Source of the DNA: CAYMCV01 sp964389005
Lineage (GTDB): Bacteria; Bacillota; Clostridia; Lachnospirales; Lachnospiraceae
DNA length: 42,158 nt
NCBI GenBank assembly: GCA_964389005.1
Contig: CAYMCV010000004.1
Coordinates: forward strand, 1-42,158
Direction: 5' to 3'
The number at the start of each line of letters is the position of its first letter. Position 1 is the first letter of the stretch. The notes under the pieces were generated by a model, which saw only the letters and a program-made list of their open reading frames with translations, had not been told where the DNA came from and ran no database searches. A program made the position numbers and the translations under genes. This document shows, in pieces, positions 17,391 to 26,052 of the stretch.

Positions 17391-17663
17391 ATGGCTACTG
17401 TACCAACACAGGTTAGGATAGATGAAAATTTAAAGAAACAAGCAACTGATCTTTTTTCTCAGCTTGGCATGGATATGTCATCTGCTATGAATATTTTCTT
17501 GAAACAGTGCGTTTTACGAGGAGGATTACCCTTTAAAATCGAAATTCCGCAATATAAACCGGAAGTGATTGAAGCAATGGAAGAAGCGAAGAAAATCAGT
17601 AAAGATTCCGATGTTAAGGGATATACAGATATGGATAAAATGTTTGAGGAACTTAATGCATGA
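17391..17663 (+). CDS. RelB/DinJ-family antitoxin
   Basis: A 90-residue protein with the N-terminal ribbon-helix-helix pattern VPTQVRIDENLKKQATDLFSQLGMDMSSAMNIFLKQCV and then RGGLPFKIEIP, the signature of RelB/DinJ antitoxins, which bind DNA through this dimer and mask a RelE/YafQ-type RNase through the C-terminal helix. An in-frame upstream start at 17355 lies before the AAGGAG site at 17376, so ATG 17391 is chosen. Base composition is AT-richer than the flanking mfd and capA, suggesting acquisition. Its stop overlaps a start for the toxin, but that frame survives only as a short stub, leaving the antitoxin alone. Confidence 0.87.
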   Translation: MATVPTQVRIDENLKKQATDLFSQLGMDMSSAMNIFLKQCVLRGGLPFKIEIPQYKPEVIEAMEEAKKISKDSDVKGYTDMDKMFEELNA

Positions 17664-17713
17664 TATATGAGGTAAAATGGACCGGAACACATTCTGATTT
17701 ATTTGTAGTTTAG
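17660..17713 (+). pseudogene. Truncated toxin remnant (RelE/YafQ-like N-terminus)
   Basis: ATG 17660 overlaps the antitoxin stop as ATGA, the usual coupling in these modules. The 17-residue product begins MIYEVKWT, as RelE/YafQ-type toxins that follow DinJ/RelB often do, but then diverges (GTHSDLFVV) and stops at 17713. The basic helix and catalytic C-terminus are absent, and no continuation appears in other frames before the capA end at 17773. The reading as a deletion scar is an inference from position and the first eight residues. Confidence 0.6.
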
Positions 17714-17772
17714 TTATTGGTCTTCTCGCATTAAGGACTTAGTAATTATAGTGTCGTACAGCAACCCGCACA

Positions 17773-18933
17773 CTACTGAATTGCGGGAGAGAGGAAACCG
17801 TCATCATCAATGACAACCGTCGGAGACAATTCCTCCATAAAAGAAAGTACTTCCGTACGCTTGTCTCCTTCGGCGGGATACGTCGTACAATCGGCTTGGA
17901 TACACGGATAAAAACGTTCGGAAACAAGTTCGCCGGATGTCGTATCAATGGATAATTCCACCAGACAAGAATAGAGTTCCTTCTCGTTGAACCAGTAATT
18001 ACCGAGACTGTAAAAAATTGGTTTATCATTGTAGTNNNNNNNNNNGGTATCTGCACCGGCATCAATCATTTCATGTGCAAGATGTACCTGTGTCTTGGTC
18101 GCATCGAAAGAATACTCCGTTCCCCAATGAATATTGGCAACCACGAAGTCGCTGTTTTCGGCGGCTTCTTTGATTGTCAGAAGATATGCTTCGGCATCGT
18201 AACAACGAACCACGCCGGGAGAATCTTCGCCTGCTTCGGGCGTCATGATATTTTTCTCTGCTTGTGTCGCAGCCGTATATGCAACAGTGATGTCACCGTA
18301 CTCGTAATAAAGGATACGGCTTGCTTCTTCTGCGTTGCGACCGGCTCCGATGCGGTCAATTCCGGCGTCATCCAACACAGACAACGTATCATAAAAGGCA
18401 TCTTCTCCGTAATCAAAGATGTGATTGTTGGCCAAAAGTACGAGGTCGCATCCCATCTCTTGAAGCAGAAAAACCCGCTCGGGATTGGCACGAAACGTAT
18501 ACATCTTGCCGTTCATGGGCGTACCGCGGTTGCTGTATGTGAATTCATTATTGGTCATAAAAAGTGTAAATGAGTTGGTGAGGTCTGTCAAAGCCGGATC
18601 GATACAGTCGGAGAGTCCTGCGGTGCAAGTTGCGTACTTCTGCATGGTCGGCCAATTCTCGTCGAAATTGATGTCGCCCGAAAAGCCGAGCGTGATGTAC
18701 TGCGGTTCGGGTTCCGATTCCGGCTCGCTTGCGGATATGGATGAAGAGTTATCCGCGATGGGGGCTGTATCCGAAGGTGAATCGGGATTTGTAATCGTGG
18801 GAACCCCGCTGTCATCGGGTGCGGTGGATGTCAAAACACTTGATTCATCTAAAAAAGCCTCGGAGGAGTTACATCCGAAGCAGGTGAGTACGCATAAAAT
18901 TGTCAGGATTGCGACGATTGTGTGTTTACGCAT
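17773..18933 (-). CDS. CapA-family lipoprotein (metallophosphatase-like), with a sequence gap near the C-terminal motif
   Basis: A CapA/PgsA-like protein, the family named after poly-gamma-glutamate capsule synthesis and related to calcineurin-type phosphatases. The N-terminus from ATG 18933 (AAAGGA upstream) is a lipoprotein signal with lipobox LTCFGC; an acidic, Ser/Pro-rich linker of about 60 residues follows. The domain shows ITLGFSGDINFDENW, LFMTNNEFTYSNRGTPMNGKMYTF, LVLLANNHIFDYG, VVANIHWGTEYS and KPIFYSLGNYWFN. Between DAGAD and YNDKPIF the family has about 15 residues including an HPHV motif; here there are only ten N and the motif is missing, so the gap hides perhaps 40 bases. The actual substrate is unknown; no capB or capC is nearby. 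Confidence 0.85.
   Translation of the reverse strand: MRKHTIVAILTILCVLTCFGCNSSEAFLDESSVLTSTAPDDSGVPTITNPDSPSDTAPIADNSSSISASEPESEPEPQYITLGFSGDINFDENWPTMQKYATCTAGLSDCIDPALTDLTNSFTLFMTNNEFTYSNRGTPMNGKMYTFRANPERVFLLQEMGCDLVLLANNHIFDYGEDAFYDTLSVLDDAGIDRIGAGRNAEEASRILYYEYGDITVAYTAATQAEKNIMTPEAGEDSPGVVRCYDAEAYLLTIKEAAENSDFVVANIHWGTEYSFDATKTQVHLAHEMIDAGADTXXXXYNDKPIFYSLGNYWFNEKELYSCLVELSIDTTSGELVSERFYPCIQADCTTYPAEGDKRTEVLSFMEELSPTVVIDDDGFLSPAIQ
18036..18045. other. Scaffold gap (10 N) inside the CapA-like gene
   Basis: Ten N bases. Frame agrees on both sides, but comparison with the CapA family suggests roughly 40 real bases here. Confidence 0.95.
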
Positions 18934-18966
18934 GTTAGGATCCTTTGCATGATGTGGGTGGTTATG

Positions 18967-19103
18967 GTGCGAACGTTTTATGCATCGATTCGGACACGCT
19001 CTCGCTCGGATAAATACATAGCTGCACATAAGCCTGTATAGGACACAGGCTAAGTGCAGATGTATTTATACGGTCCTTATCGATTTGCATAAAACGTTCG
19101 CAC
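18967..19103. repeat. 137-bp near-palindromic element between pncB and the CapA-like gene
   Basis: The ends are an 18-bp perfect inverted repeat (GTGCGAACGTTTTATGCA at 18967-18984, complement at 19086-19103). After a 2-base bulge TCGAT pairs with ATCGA, then an asymmetric internal loop, then ATAAATACAT and CTGCAC pair with their complements, and the tip is AGCCTGT (19031-19037) against ACAGGCT around 7 bases. There is no T tract, so it is not an ordinary terminator. A small non-autonomous mobile element or a structured RNA are the main options. Confidence 0.75.
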
Positions 19104-19161
19104 GTAATCTCAGTAGTCGGCATATGGAATAGTGAACATTGGATAGAGGCACTCATCCGTT

Positions 19162-20610
19162 TTATCGGCTCATCTCATCGAGCAGTGAAATCTTTATATC
19201 ATATAAACGACTGGACAAATCCACATATACGCGATGCGGATTCACGAATCGCCGTGTCTCATCCCAGAGCGTCTTCTGCTCTTTCGCGCAGTACGTGCGA
19301 ATATCCATAACCTTCGGCGACTCATACACACAGCGTCCTTTTTCAAAGACTTGTACAAGGAGCTCACGCAACTTAAAAGTACCCGGCATCAGCCGTGTCT
19401 TCTTCCAAGGTTCCACCGGATCAAACAGAAGAATCTGCTCATCCTCGGAGAACTGCTCATCCGCAAGACAAATCAAGTCTGCCTTGATTTTACCGGTCTC
19501 TTTCTCGTAGATGCGGTAGATTTTCTTATTTCCGGGGTTTGTAATCTTTTCGGTATTTTCGGATAACTTAATCTTGGGAACGAAAACACCGTCTTCATTC
19601 TGGATGGCGGATAATTTGTAGACACCACCGAAAGCGGGCGTATCCGCAGAGGTAATCAGGTTCGTACCGACACCCCAGGAAGTAATGGCGGCACCCTGTG
19701 CTTTGAGTGATTCAATCAAGTATTCATCCAAATCGCTGGAAGCGGAGATAATTGCATCGGGGAAGCCTGCTGCATCCAACATTTTACGGGCTTTTTTGGA
19801 CATATAGGAAAGATCGCCGCTATCCAAACGAATACCGTAGAAGTTCAGAGGAATGCCCGCTTCACGCATTTCGTTAAATACGCGAATGGCGTTCGGCACA
19901 CCGGAACCCAAGGTATCATATGTGTCAACCAACAGAATACATGCTTCCGGATACAAATCGGCATAGGTCTTGAATGCGGTATACTCATCGGGAAAACTCA
20001 TAATCCAACTATGCGCATGAGTTCCTTTTACCGGAACATCAAATAACTGTCCGCAGAGTACGTTGGAGGTACCGATACATCCGCCAATCATAGCGGCACG
20101 AGCGCCGTAAGTTCCGGCATCGGGTCCCTGCGCACGACGCAGACCGAATTCCATGATACCGTCTCCCTTGGCTGCATAAACGACGCGGGATGCTTTGGTA
20201 GCTATCAGACTTTGATGATTGATGATGTTCAAAATGGCTGTTTCCACAAGCTGCGCCTGCATAATCGGCGCGACTACTTTAACCAGCGGCTCACGTGGGA
20301 ACACAACGGTTCCTTCGGGAATGGCGTAGATGTCGCCGGAAAAATGGAAGGAACTTAGATAATCGAGAAAATCCTGCTCGAAAATGCCGAGCGATGATAA
20401 ATAGGCAATGTCATCGTAATTGAAGTGTAACTCTTTGATGTATTTGATGACCTGCTCCAAGCCGGCTGTAATGGCATATCCGCCACCGGAAGGGTTCGCA
20501 CGATAAAAAACGTCAAAAACGACTGTCTTGTCGTTTTTACTTTTGAAGTACCCCTGCATCATTGTCAGTTCATAAAGATCGGTCATAAGTGTCAGATTCT
20601 GTCTGTCCAT
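19162..20610 (-). CDS. pncB: Nicotinate phosphoribosyltransferase
   Basis: The enzyme joins nicotinate and PRPP (ATP-assisted) to nicotinate mononucleotide in NAD salvage. The 482-residue product starts MDRQNLTLMTDLYELTMMQG and has FDVFYRANPSGGGYAITAGL, INHQSLIATKASRVVYAA, the FGLRRAQGPDAG arginine block, GTHAHSWIMSF with the catalytic histidine region, VDTYDTLGSG, FYGIRLDSGDL and SWGVGTNLITS for phosphate and PRPP binding. It belongs to the longer Gram-positive type (about 480 residues rather than 400). ATG 20610 has AAGGAG upstream at somewhat long spacing. PRPP would come from enzymes such as the prs product in this window. A 137-bp palindrome follows its stop. Confidence 0.95.
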   Translation of the reverse strand: MDRQNLTLMTDLYELTMMQGYFKSKNDKTVVFDVFYRANPSGGGYAITAGLEQVIKYIKELHFNYDDIAYLSSLGIFEQDFLDYLSSFHFSGDIYAIPEGTVVFPREPLVKVVAPIMQAQLVETAILNIINHQSLIATKASRVVYAAKGDGIMEFGLRRAQGPDAGTYGARAAMIGGCIGTSNVLCGQLFDVPVKGTHAHSWIMSFPDEYTAFKTYADLYPEACILLVDTYDTLGSGVPNAIRVFNEMREAGIPLNFYGIRLDSGDLSYMSKKARKMLDAAGFPDAIISASSDLDEYLIESLKAQGAAITSWGVGTNLITSADTPAFGGVYKLSAIQNEDGVFVPKIKLSENTEKITNPGNKKIYRIYEKETGKIKADLICLADEQFSEDEQILLFDPVEPWKKTRLMPGTFKLRELLVQVFEKGRCVYESPKVMDIRTYCAKEQKTLWDETRRFVNPHRVYVDLSSRLYDIKISLLDEMSR

Positions 20611-20748
20611 ATTTTACGTGTAATTCTCCTTTCAAATCGCTGTAATCGGCGTGATTCATAGCCCAATCGGGTCAAAACCCGTATCCCGCCATACGCAAGT
20701 TGCCTTTATCATACGCTTGCCACTTATAAAAGGCAAGAAAATTGTTAC

Positions 20749-20776
20749 TTGTTATCTCAAAAAAGTATGATATAAT
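20749..20776 (+). promoter_or_regulatory. Candidate promoter for the nucleotide-sugar dehydratase and ileS
   Basis: TTGTTA (20749-20754), a 16-base spacer and TATAAT (20771-20776) with extended -10 TGA. The coding start is 125 bp after it, leaving a leader in which I recognise no known riboswitch. A small inverted repeat CTTGCC/GGCAAG (20716-20737) lies just upstream. Confidence 0.62.
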
Positions 20777-20901
20777 GAGCGTTAGTGAGAGGGAGCAAGC
20801 GTGGCTTGTTCAATACAAACGGCGATTAGCAATTGTGAATGAAGTTCATAATTACGAGATTGCGATTCGTAAATAAATGATGACTGAAAAGGAATGAATT
20901 T

Positions 20902-22767
20902 GTGAGTAATCAAGGTATTTCAAACGGCACGCAGAAAATGATTACAAGAATGATTCTATTGGCGATTATGGACATTATGTCGGTTTGCATATCGTCTTTT
21001 TTTGCTATCTATATTCGTTACGACTTTTCAATTGTAAAGATTGATCCGCCCTTTTGGGAGAACGCATACAAAATGGTAGGATTTAATGTCATTTCGATGT
21101 TACTGTTCTTTATTATATGGAACTTATATCGCAGCGTATGGAGATATGCAAGCGCAACCGAGTTGTTCAATATTATCGGCGCATGTATTTGTTGCGGCGG
21201 AGCACAGGCGATATATTTTAAGTTGTTTGGGGCGTCAATGCCGCGTTCGTACTACTTCTTTTATATGTTTTCGCTTATGGTGCTGACAACAATGATACGG
21301 TTCAGTTATCGTATTTTAAGAACGATAAATACGAAACGTCGATTGATGGCAAACGATCAGGAACGAATTAATTGTATGATTATCGGCGGCGGAGCCTCAG
21401 GAAACGCAATTCTAAAAGAAATTGAAACAACACGCTATTTGAGTATGAAAGTTTGTTGTGTGATTGATGATAATCCGGGCTGTCATGGAAAACGATTACG
21501 TGGAGTTAAAATTATCGGTGGGAGAAATAGAATTAAAGATGCTGTAATGGAATATGGAATTGATGAAATTATCATTGCAATTCCTTCTGCACCACCGTCC
21601 AAACTGAAACCAATTATTGAAATATGTAAGGATACAGGGTGCAGAATACAGATTTTACCCGCGATTTATCAGTTGATTAACGGAGAAGTCAGCGTTTCGA
21701 AACTGCGCGAGGTGGAGATTGAGGATTTACTTGGTCGCGACCCGATTCATGTCAATTTGGATGAAATTATCGGTTATGTCAGCGATCGGGTGGTTATGGT
21801 CACCGGCGGCGGTGGTTCCATCGGCAGTGAATTATGCCGTCAGATTGCTTCTCATAAGCCGAAACAATTGTTGATTGTTGATATCTATGAAAACACCGCT
21901 TATGATATTCAGCAGGAGCTGGTTGCGAAATATCCGGAGTTAGATTTGGTGGTATTGATTGCTTCTGTCCGTAATACGAAGCGAATGGATGCAATTTTTA
22001 GACAATACAAACCGGAAATTATCTATCATGCGGCAGCGCACAAGCATGTGCCGTTGATGGAGGCAAGCCCGAACGAAGCGGTGAAGAACAACGTCTTCGG
22101 TACTTATAAAATTGCCGTGGCAGCAGATAAATACCATGTGAAGAAGTTTGTCATGATTTCTACGGATAAGGCCGTGAATCCGACCAATATCATGGGTGCA
22201 TCCAAGCGTATCTGCGAGATGGTGGTACAGATGATGAATCGGAAGTCCGAGACGGAGTTTGTGGCAGTACGCTTTGGAAATATTCTCGGTAGCAACGGAA
22301 GCGTTGTTCCATTGTTTAAAAAGCAGATTGCACACGGTGGTCCCGTGACCGTGACGCATCCCGATATCATTCGTTATTTTATGACAATACCGGAAGCGGT
22401 TTCGTTGGTGCTGCAGGCGGGGGCGTTTGCCAAAGGCGGCGAAATCTTTGTTTTGGATATGGGAGAACCTGTAAAAATCAAAGAACTTGCGGAGAATCTG
22501 ATACGTTTGTCGGGTTATCGCGTCGACGAAGACATAAAGATTGAATATACCGGACTCAGACCGGGCGAAAAAATGTATGAAGAACTTTTGATGAAGGAAG
22601 AAGGGTTAAAACAGACTTCCAATCATTTGATATATGTCGGTAAACCTATTGAATTTGATGCAGAGCATTTTGAAGAACAACTTGCTAGGCTCAAGGAAAA
22701 AGCGGAGAACGAGGAAGACATCCGTGAAATGATCAAAGAGATTGTACCGACTTACCATCAGGAGTAA
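20902..22767 (+). CDS. Membrane-bound UDP-sugar 4,6-dehydratase/epimerase (WbpM/PglF/CapD-like)
   Basis: A 621-residue polysaccharide-biosynthesis enzyme. The first 140 residues hold about four membrane helices (MILLAIMDIMSVCISSFFA, VISMLLFFIIWNLY and two more). Residues 155-280 form a Rossmann-like domain with IIGGGASGNAILKEI. The C-terminal extended SDR domain has VTGGGGSIGSELCRQIA, YHAAAHKHVPLMEASP and ISTDKAVNPTNIMGASKR. The Met before GASK replaces the usual catalytic Tyr, the SMK-type triad known in WbpM and PglF dehydratases that act on UDP-GlcNAc. GTG 20902 follows AAAGGA. Its products are typically diamino or deoxy sugars for glycans; no glycosyltransferase cluster is adjacent. ileS begins 27 bp later. 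Confidence 0.88.
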   Translation: MSNQGISNGTQKMITRMILLAIMDIMSVCISSFFAIYIRYDFSIVKIDPPFWENAYKMVGFNVISMLLFFIIWNLYRSVWRYASATELFNIIGACICCGGAQAIYFKLFGASMPRSYYFFYMFSLMVLTTMIRFSYRILRTINTKRRLMANDQERINCMIIGGGASGNAILKEIETTRYLSMKVCCVIDDNPGCHGKRLRGVKIIGGRNRIKDAVMEYGIDEIIIAIPSAPPSKLKPIIEICKDTGCRIQILPAIYQLINGEVSVSKLREVEIEDLLGRDPIHVNLDEIIGYVSDRVVMVTGGGGSIGSELCRQIASHKPKQLLIVDIYENTAYDIQQELVAKYPELDLVVLIASVRNTKRMDAIFRQYKPEIIYHAAAHKHVPLMEASPNEAVKNNVFGTYKIAVAADKYHVKKFVMISTDKAVNPTNIMGASKRICEMVVQMMNRKSETEFVAVRFGNILGSNGSVVPLFKKQIAHGGPVTVTHPDIIRYFMTIPEAVSLVLQAGAFAKGGEIFVLDMGEPVKIKELAENLIRLSGYRVDEDIKIEYTGLRPGEKMYEELLMKEEGLKQTSNHLIYVGKPIEFDAEHFEEQLARLKEKAENEEDIREMIKEIVPTYHQE

Positions 22768-22794
22768 GAATAAGAATCGAAAGGAGTACATTCG

Positions 22795-25700
22795 ATGTAC
22801 AATAAAGTATCCCCTAATTTAAACTTTGTGGAAAGGGAAAAGGCGACCGAGAAATTCTGGCGTGAAAATGACATTTTTAAGAAAAGTATGGAGAACCGGA
22901 AGGAAGGCGAAACCTATACTTTTTATGACGGGCCTCCGACGGCGAATGGAAAGCCGCACATCGGGCACGTACTTACACGTGTAATTAAAGATATGATTCC
23001 GCGTTATCGTACCATGAAAGGTTATATGGTGCCGAGAAAAGCTGGCTGGGACACCCATGGTCTTCCGGTTGAGATTGAAGTGGAGAAACTTTTGGGCTTA
23101 GACGGAAAGGAACAGATTGAAGCATACGGTCTGGAACCTTTTATCGACAAATGTAAAGAGAGCGTTTGGAAATATAAAGGTATGTGGGAGGATTTCTCAG
23201 GAACAGTCGGCTTCTGGGCTGATATGGAGAATCCGTATGTAACGTACCATGATGATTTCATCGAATCCGAGTGGTGGGCACTCAAGGAAATTTGGAACAA
23301 AGACCTTTTATACAAAGGGTTTAAAATCGTACCGTACTGCCCGCGTTGCGGCACCTCGCTTTCATCGCATGAGGTAGCACAGGGATACAAGGATGTGAAG
23401 GAACGTTCCGCAGTGGTTCGTTTCAAGGTCAAAGACGAAGACGCATATATTATGGCATGGACCACCACACCCTGGACATTACCGTCGAACGTTGCGCTCT
23501 GTGTTAATCCGAAAGAAACGTATGCAAAAGTGAAAGCGGCGGACGGTTATACCTATTATATGGCCGAGGCACTCCTTGATACCGTTCTGGGTAAACTTGC
23601 CGAGGAAGGAAAGCCTGCTTATGAAGTAATCGAGACTTATGTAGGTAAAGATTTGGAATACAAGGAATACGAGCCGTTGTTTGATTTTGCAACGGGGTTA
23701 TGTGAGAAGCAGCACAAAAAAGCTTTCTTTGTTACTTGCGATAATTACGTCACATTGACAGACGGTACCGGCGTTGTACATATTGCACCGGCGTTCGGCG
23801 AAGATGATGCCAATGTGGGGCGTAATTATGACTTACCGTTTGTACAGTTGGTGGATGCCAAGGGACAGATGACCGCAGAAACTCCTTGGGCGGGGACATT
23901 TTGTAAAGACGCCGACAAGATGGTTTTGGTTGCGTTGGAGCAGAGCAATCTATTGTACGACGCACCGAAATTCGAGCACAGTTACCCGCATTGCTGGCGT
24001 TGTGACACACCGCTTATTTACTATGCACGCGAATCATGGTTTATTCGCATGACAGCGGTCAAAGAAGACTTGATTCGAAACAATAATACGATTCACTGGA
24101 TTCCGGAATCCATCGGAAAAGGTCGTTTCGGCGATTGGCTTGAGAATATTCAGGATTGGGGTATTTCCCGTAATCGTTATTGGGGAACACCGTTGAACAT
24201 CTGGGAATGTCCGGATTGCGGACATATGCATTCCATCGGAAGCAGAGCGGAGCTAAAAGAATTAAGCGACAATTATCCGGAAGGCGGCGTAGAACTACAC
24301 AGACCGTATATCGATGCGATTACATTCCCTTGCGAGAAATGCGGAGCCAAGATGAAGCGCGTTCCGGAAGTGATCGATTGCTGGTTTGACTCGGGTGCGA
24401 TGCCGTTTGCGCAGCATCACTATCCGTTTGAAAATAAGGAGTTGTTTGAGAAACAATTCCCGGCACAGTTTATTTCTGAGGCGGTTGACCAGACACGCGG
24501 CTGGTTCTATTCCCTATTGGCGGAATCGACCTTGCTGTTTAACAAGGCACCGTACGAGAATGTCATTGTATTGGGACACGTTCAGGACGAAAACGGTCAG
24601 AAAATGAGTAAGAGCAAAGGAAACGCAGTCGATCCGTTTGACGCGCTTTCGACATACGGCGCAGATGCGATTCGTTGGTATTTCTATATCAATTCCGCAC
24701 CGTGGCTTCCGAACCGATTCCACGGTAAGGCGGTAATGGAAGGACAGCGCAAGTTCATGGGAACGTTGTGGAATACGTATGCGTTCTTTGTTCTGTATGC
24801 CAATATTGATGCATTTGATGCGACGAAGTATTCACTAGATTACGAGCAATTACCCGTTATGGATAAGTGGCTTTTATCTAAAATGAACACATTAATCAAA
24901 GAGGTGGATGAGAACCTCGAGAATTATCGGATTCCGGAAGCGGCAAGAGCGTTGCAGGATTTCGTGGATGAGATGAGCAACTGGTATGTCAGACGCGGCA
25001 GAGAACGTTTCTGGGCGAAAGGTATGGAACAAGATAAAATCAATGCCTACATGACATTGTACACGGCATTGGTCAATGTATCGAAGGTTGCGGCACCGAT
25101 GATTCCTTTTATGGCGGAAGATATCTATCGCAATTTGGTTTGCAGCATTGATAAAGCAGCACCCGAGAGCGTACATTTGTGTGATTTCCCGACAGTCAAC
25201 GAAGCGTGGATTGACACAGCGTTGGAAGCAGATATGGAAGCCGTGCTGGAGACGGTTGTCATGGGTCGTGCATGCAGAAATACGGCCAACATCAAGAATC
25301 GTCAGCCGATTTCCACAATGTTTATCAAGTCCGATTTTACATTAAGCGAGTTTTATATCGAAATCATTGAGGACGAACTGAATGTGAAGAAGGTTGTTTT
25401 TACGGATGATATTCGTGAGTTTACGACTTATACATTTAAGCCGCAATTGCGTACGGTGGGACCGAAGTACGGAAAGCAGCTCGGCGGCATTCAGAAATAT
25501 TTATCGACAGTTGACGGGAATGCAGCGATGGATGCGCTGAATAATGACGGAGAACTTCAATTTACGGTGGACGGAACCGAAGTCAGACTTTCAAAAGACG
25601 ATTGTCTGATTGATATGCAGCAAAAAGAAGGATACGTTTCCGAAGCAGACAATCACCTGACGGTGGTGCTCGATACCAATTTGACGCCGGCGTTGATTGA

Positions 25701-25959
25701 GGAGGGCTTTGTTTACGAGGTCATCAGCAAGATTCAGACAATGCGTAAGGATGCTGACTTCGAGGTGATGGATCACATTCGCGTATCTGTTTGCGGGAAC
25801 GAGACAATTGTCGATGTGGTTCGCAAAAATCAACCCGCAATTACAGATAAGGTTCTAGCAACGGAAGTAATCTACGATACAAATGTCGGCATTTTTAAGG
25901 ACTGGAATGTCAATGGAGAGGATGTTACCATCGGCGTTGAACGGATTGCGGAAGTTTAG
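22795..25959 (+). CDS. ileS: Isoleucyl-tRNA synthetase (type 2, eukaryote-like)
   Basis: Charges tRNA-Ile with isoleucine. The 1054-residue product has the class I signatures HIGH (residues 55-58, in GPPTANGKPHIGHVL) and KMSKS (603-607), the CP1 editing domain with AWTTTPWTLPSNVALCV and GTGVVHIAPAFGEDD, and cysteine pairs for zinc (CPRCGTS, CPDCGHM, CEKCGAK). The FYDGPPTANGKPHIGH opening and the length above 1000 mark the eukaryote-like type 2 IleS, a group known for natural low sensitivity to mupirocin, unlike the type 1 enzyme of most bacilli. ATG 22795 follows AAGGAG. There is no room for a T-box leader in the 27-base gap before it. Confidence 0.96.
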   Translation: MYNKVSPNLNFVEREKATEKFWRENDIFKKSMENRKEGETYTFYDGPPTANGKPHIGHVLTRVIKDMIPRYRTMKGYMVPRKAGWDTHGLPVEIEVEKLLGLDGKEQIEAYGLEPFIDKCKESVWKYKGMWEDFSGTVGFWADMENPYVTYHDDFIESEWWALKEIWNKDLLYKGFKIVPYCPRCGTSLSSHEVAQGYKDVKERSAVVRFKVKDEDAYIMAWTTTPWTLPSNVALCVNPKETYAKVKAADGYTYYMAEALLDTVLGKLAEEGKPAYEVIETYVGKDLEYKEYEPLFDFATGLCEKQHKKAFFVTCDNYVTLTDGTGVVHIAPAFGEDDANVGRNYDLPFVQLVDAKGQMTAETPWAGTFCKDADKMVLVALEQSNLLYDAPKFEHSYPHCWRCDTPLIYYARESWFIRMTAVKEDLIRNNNTIHWIPESIGKGRFGDWLENIQDWGISRNRYWGTPLNIWECPDCGHMHSIGSRAELKELSDNYPEGGVELHRPYIDAITFPCEKCGAKMKRVPEVIDCWFDSGAMPFAQHHYPFENKELFEKQFPAQFISEAVDQTRGWFYSLLAESTLLFNKAPYENVIVLGHVQDENGQKMSKSKGNAVDPFDALSTYGADAIRWYFYINSAPWLPNRFHGKAVMEGQRKFMGTLWNTYAFFVLYANIDAFDATKYSLDYEQLPVMDKWLLSKMNTLIKEVDENLENYRIPEAARALQDFVDEMSNWYVRRGRERFWAKGMEQDKINAYMTLYTALVNVSKVAAPMIPFMAEDIYRNLVCSIDKAAPESVHLCDFPTVNEAWIDTALEADMEAVLETVVMGRACRNTANIKNRQPISTMFIKSDFTLSEFYIEIIEDELNVKKVVFTDDIREFTTYTFKPQLRTVGPKYGKQLGGIQKYLSTVDGNAAMDALNNDGELQFTVDGTEVRLSKDDCLIDMQQKEGYVSEADNHLTVVLDTNLTPALIEEGFVYEVISKIQTMRKDADFEVMDHIRVSVCGNETIVDVVRKNQPAITDKVLATEVIYDTNVGIFKDWNVNGEDVTIGVERIAEV

Positions 25960-25974
25960 GAAATCGTACAGGAA

Positions 25975-25999
25975 TGCTCGGTAAGTTGTTACCGAAGCA
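25975..25999 (+). other. Small hairpin between ileS and glgP
   Basis: TGCTCGGTAA (25975-25984) pairs with TTACCGAAGCA (25989-25999) with one bulged base and a GTTG loop. No T tract follows, so it is more likely an mRNA structure or processing site than a terminator. Confidence 0.45.
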
Positions 26000-26052
26000 G
26001 TTCACTTGAATTGGGACGTTACACGAAAAAACGTATGAACGGAGGACATTCC

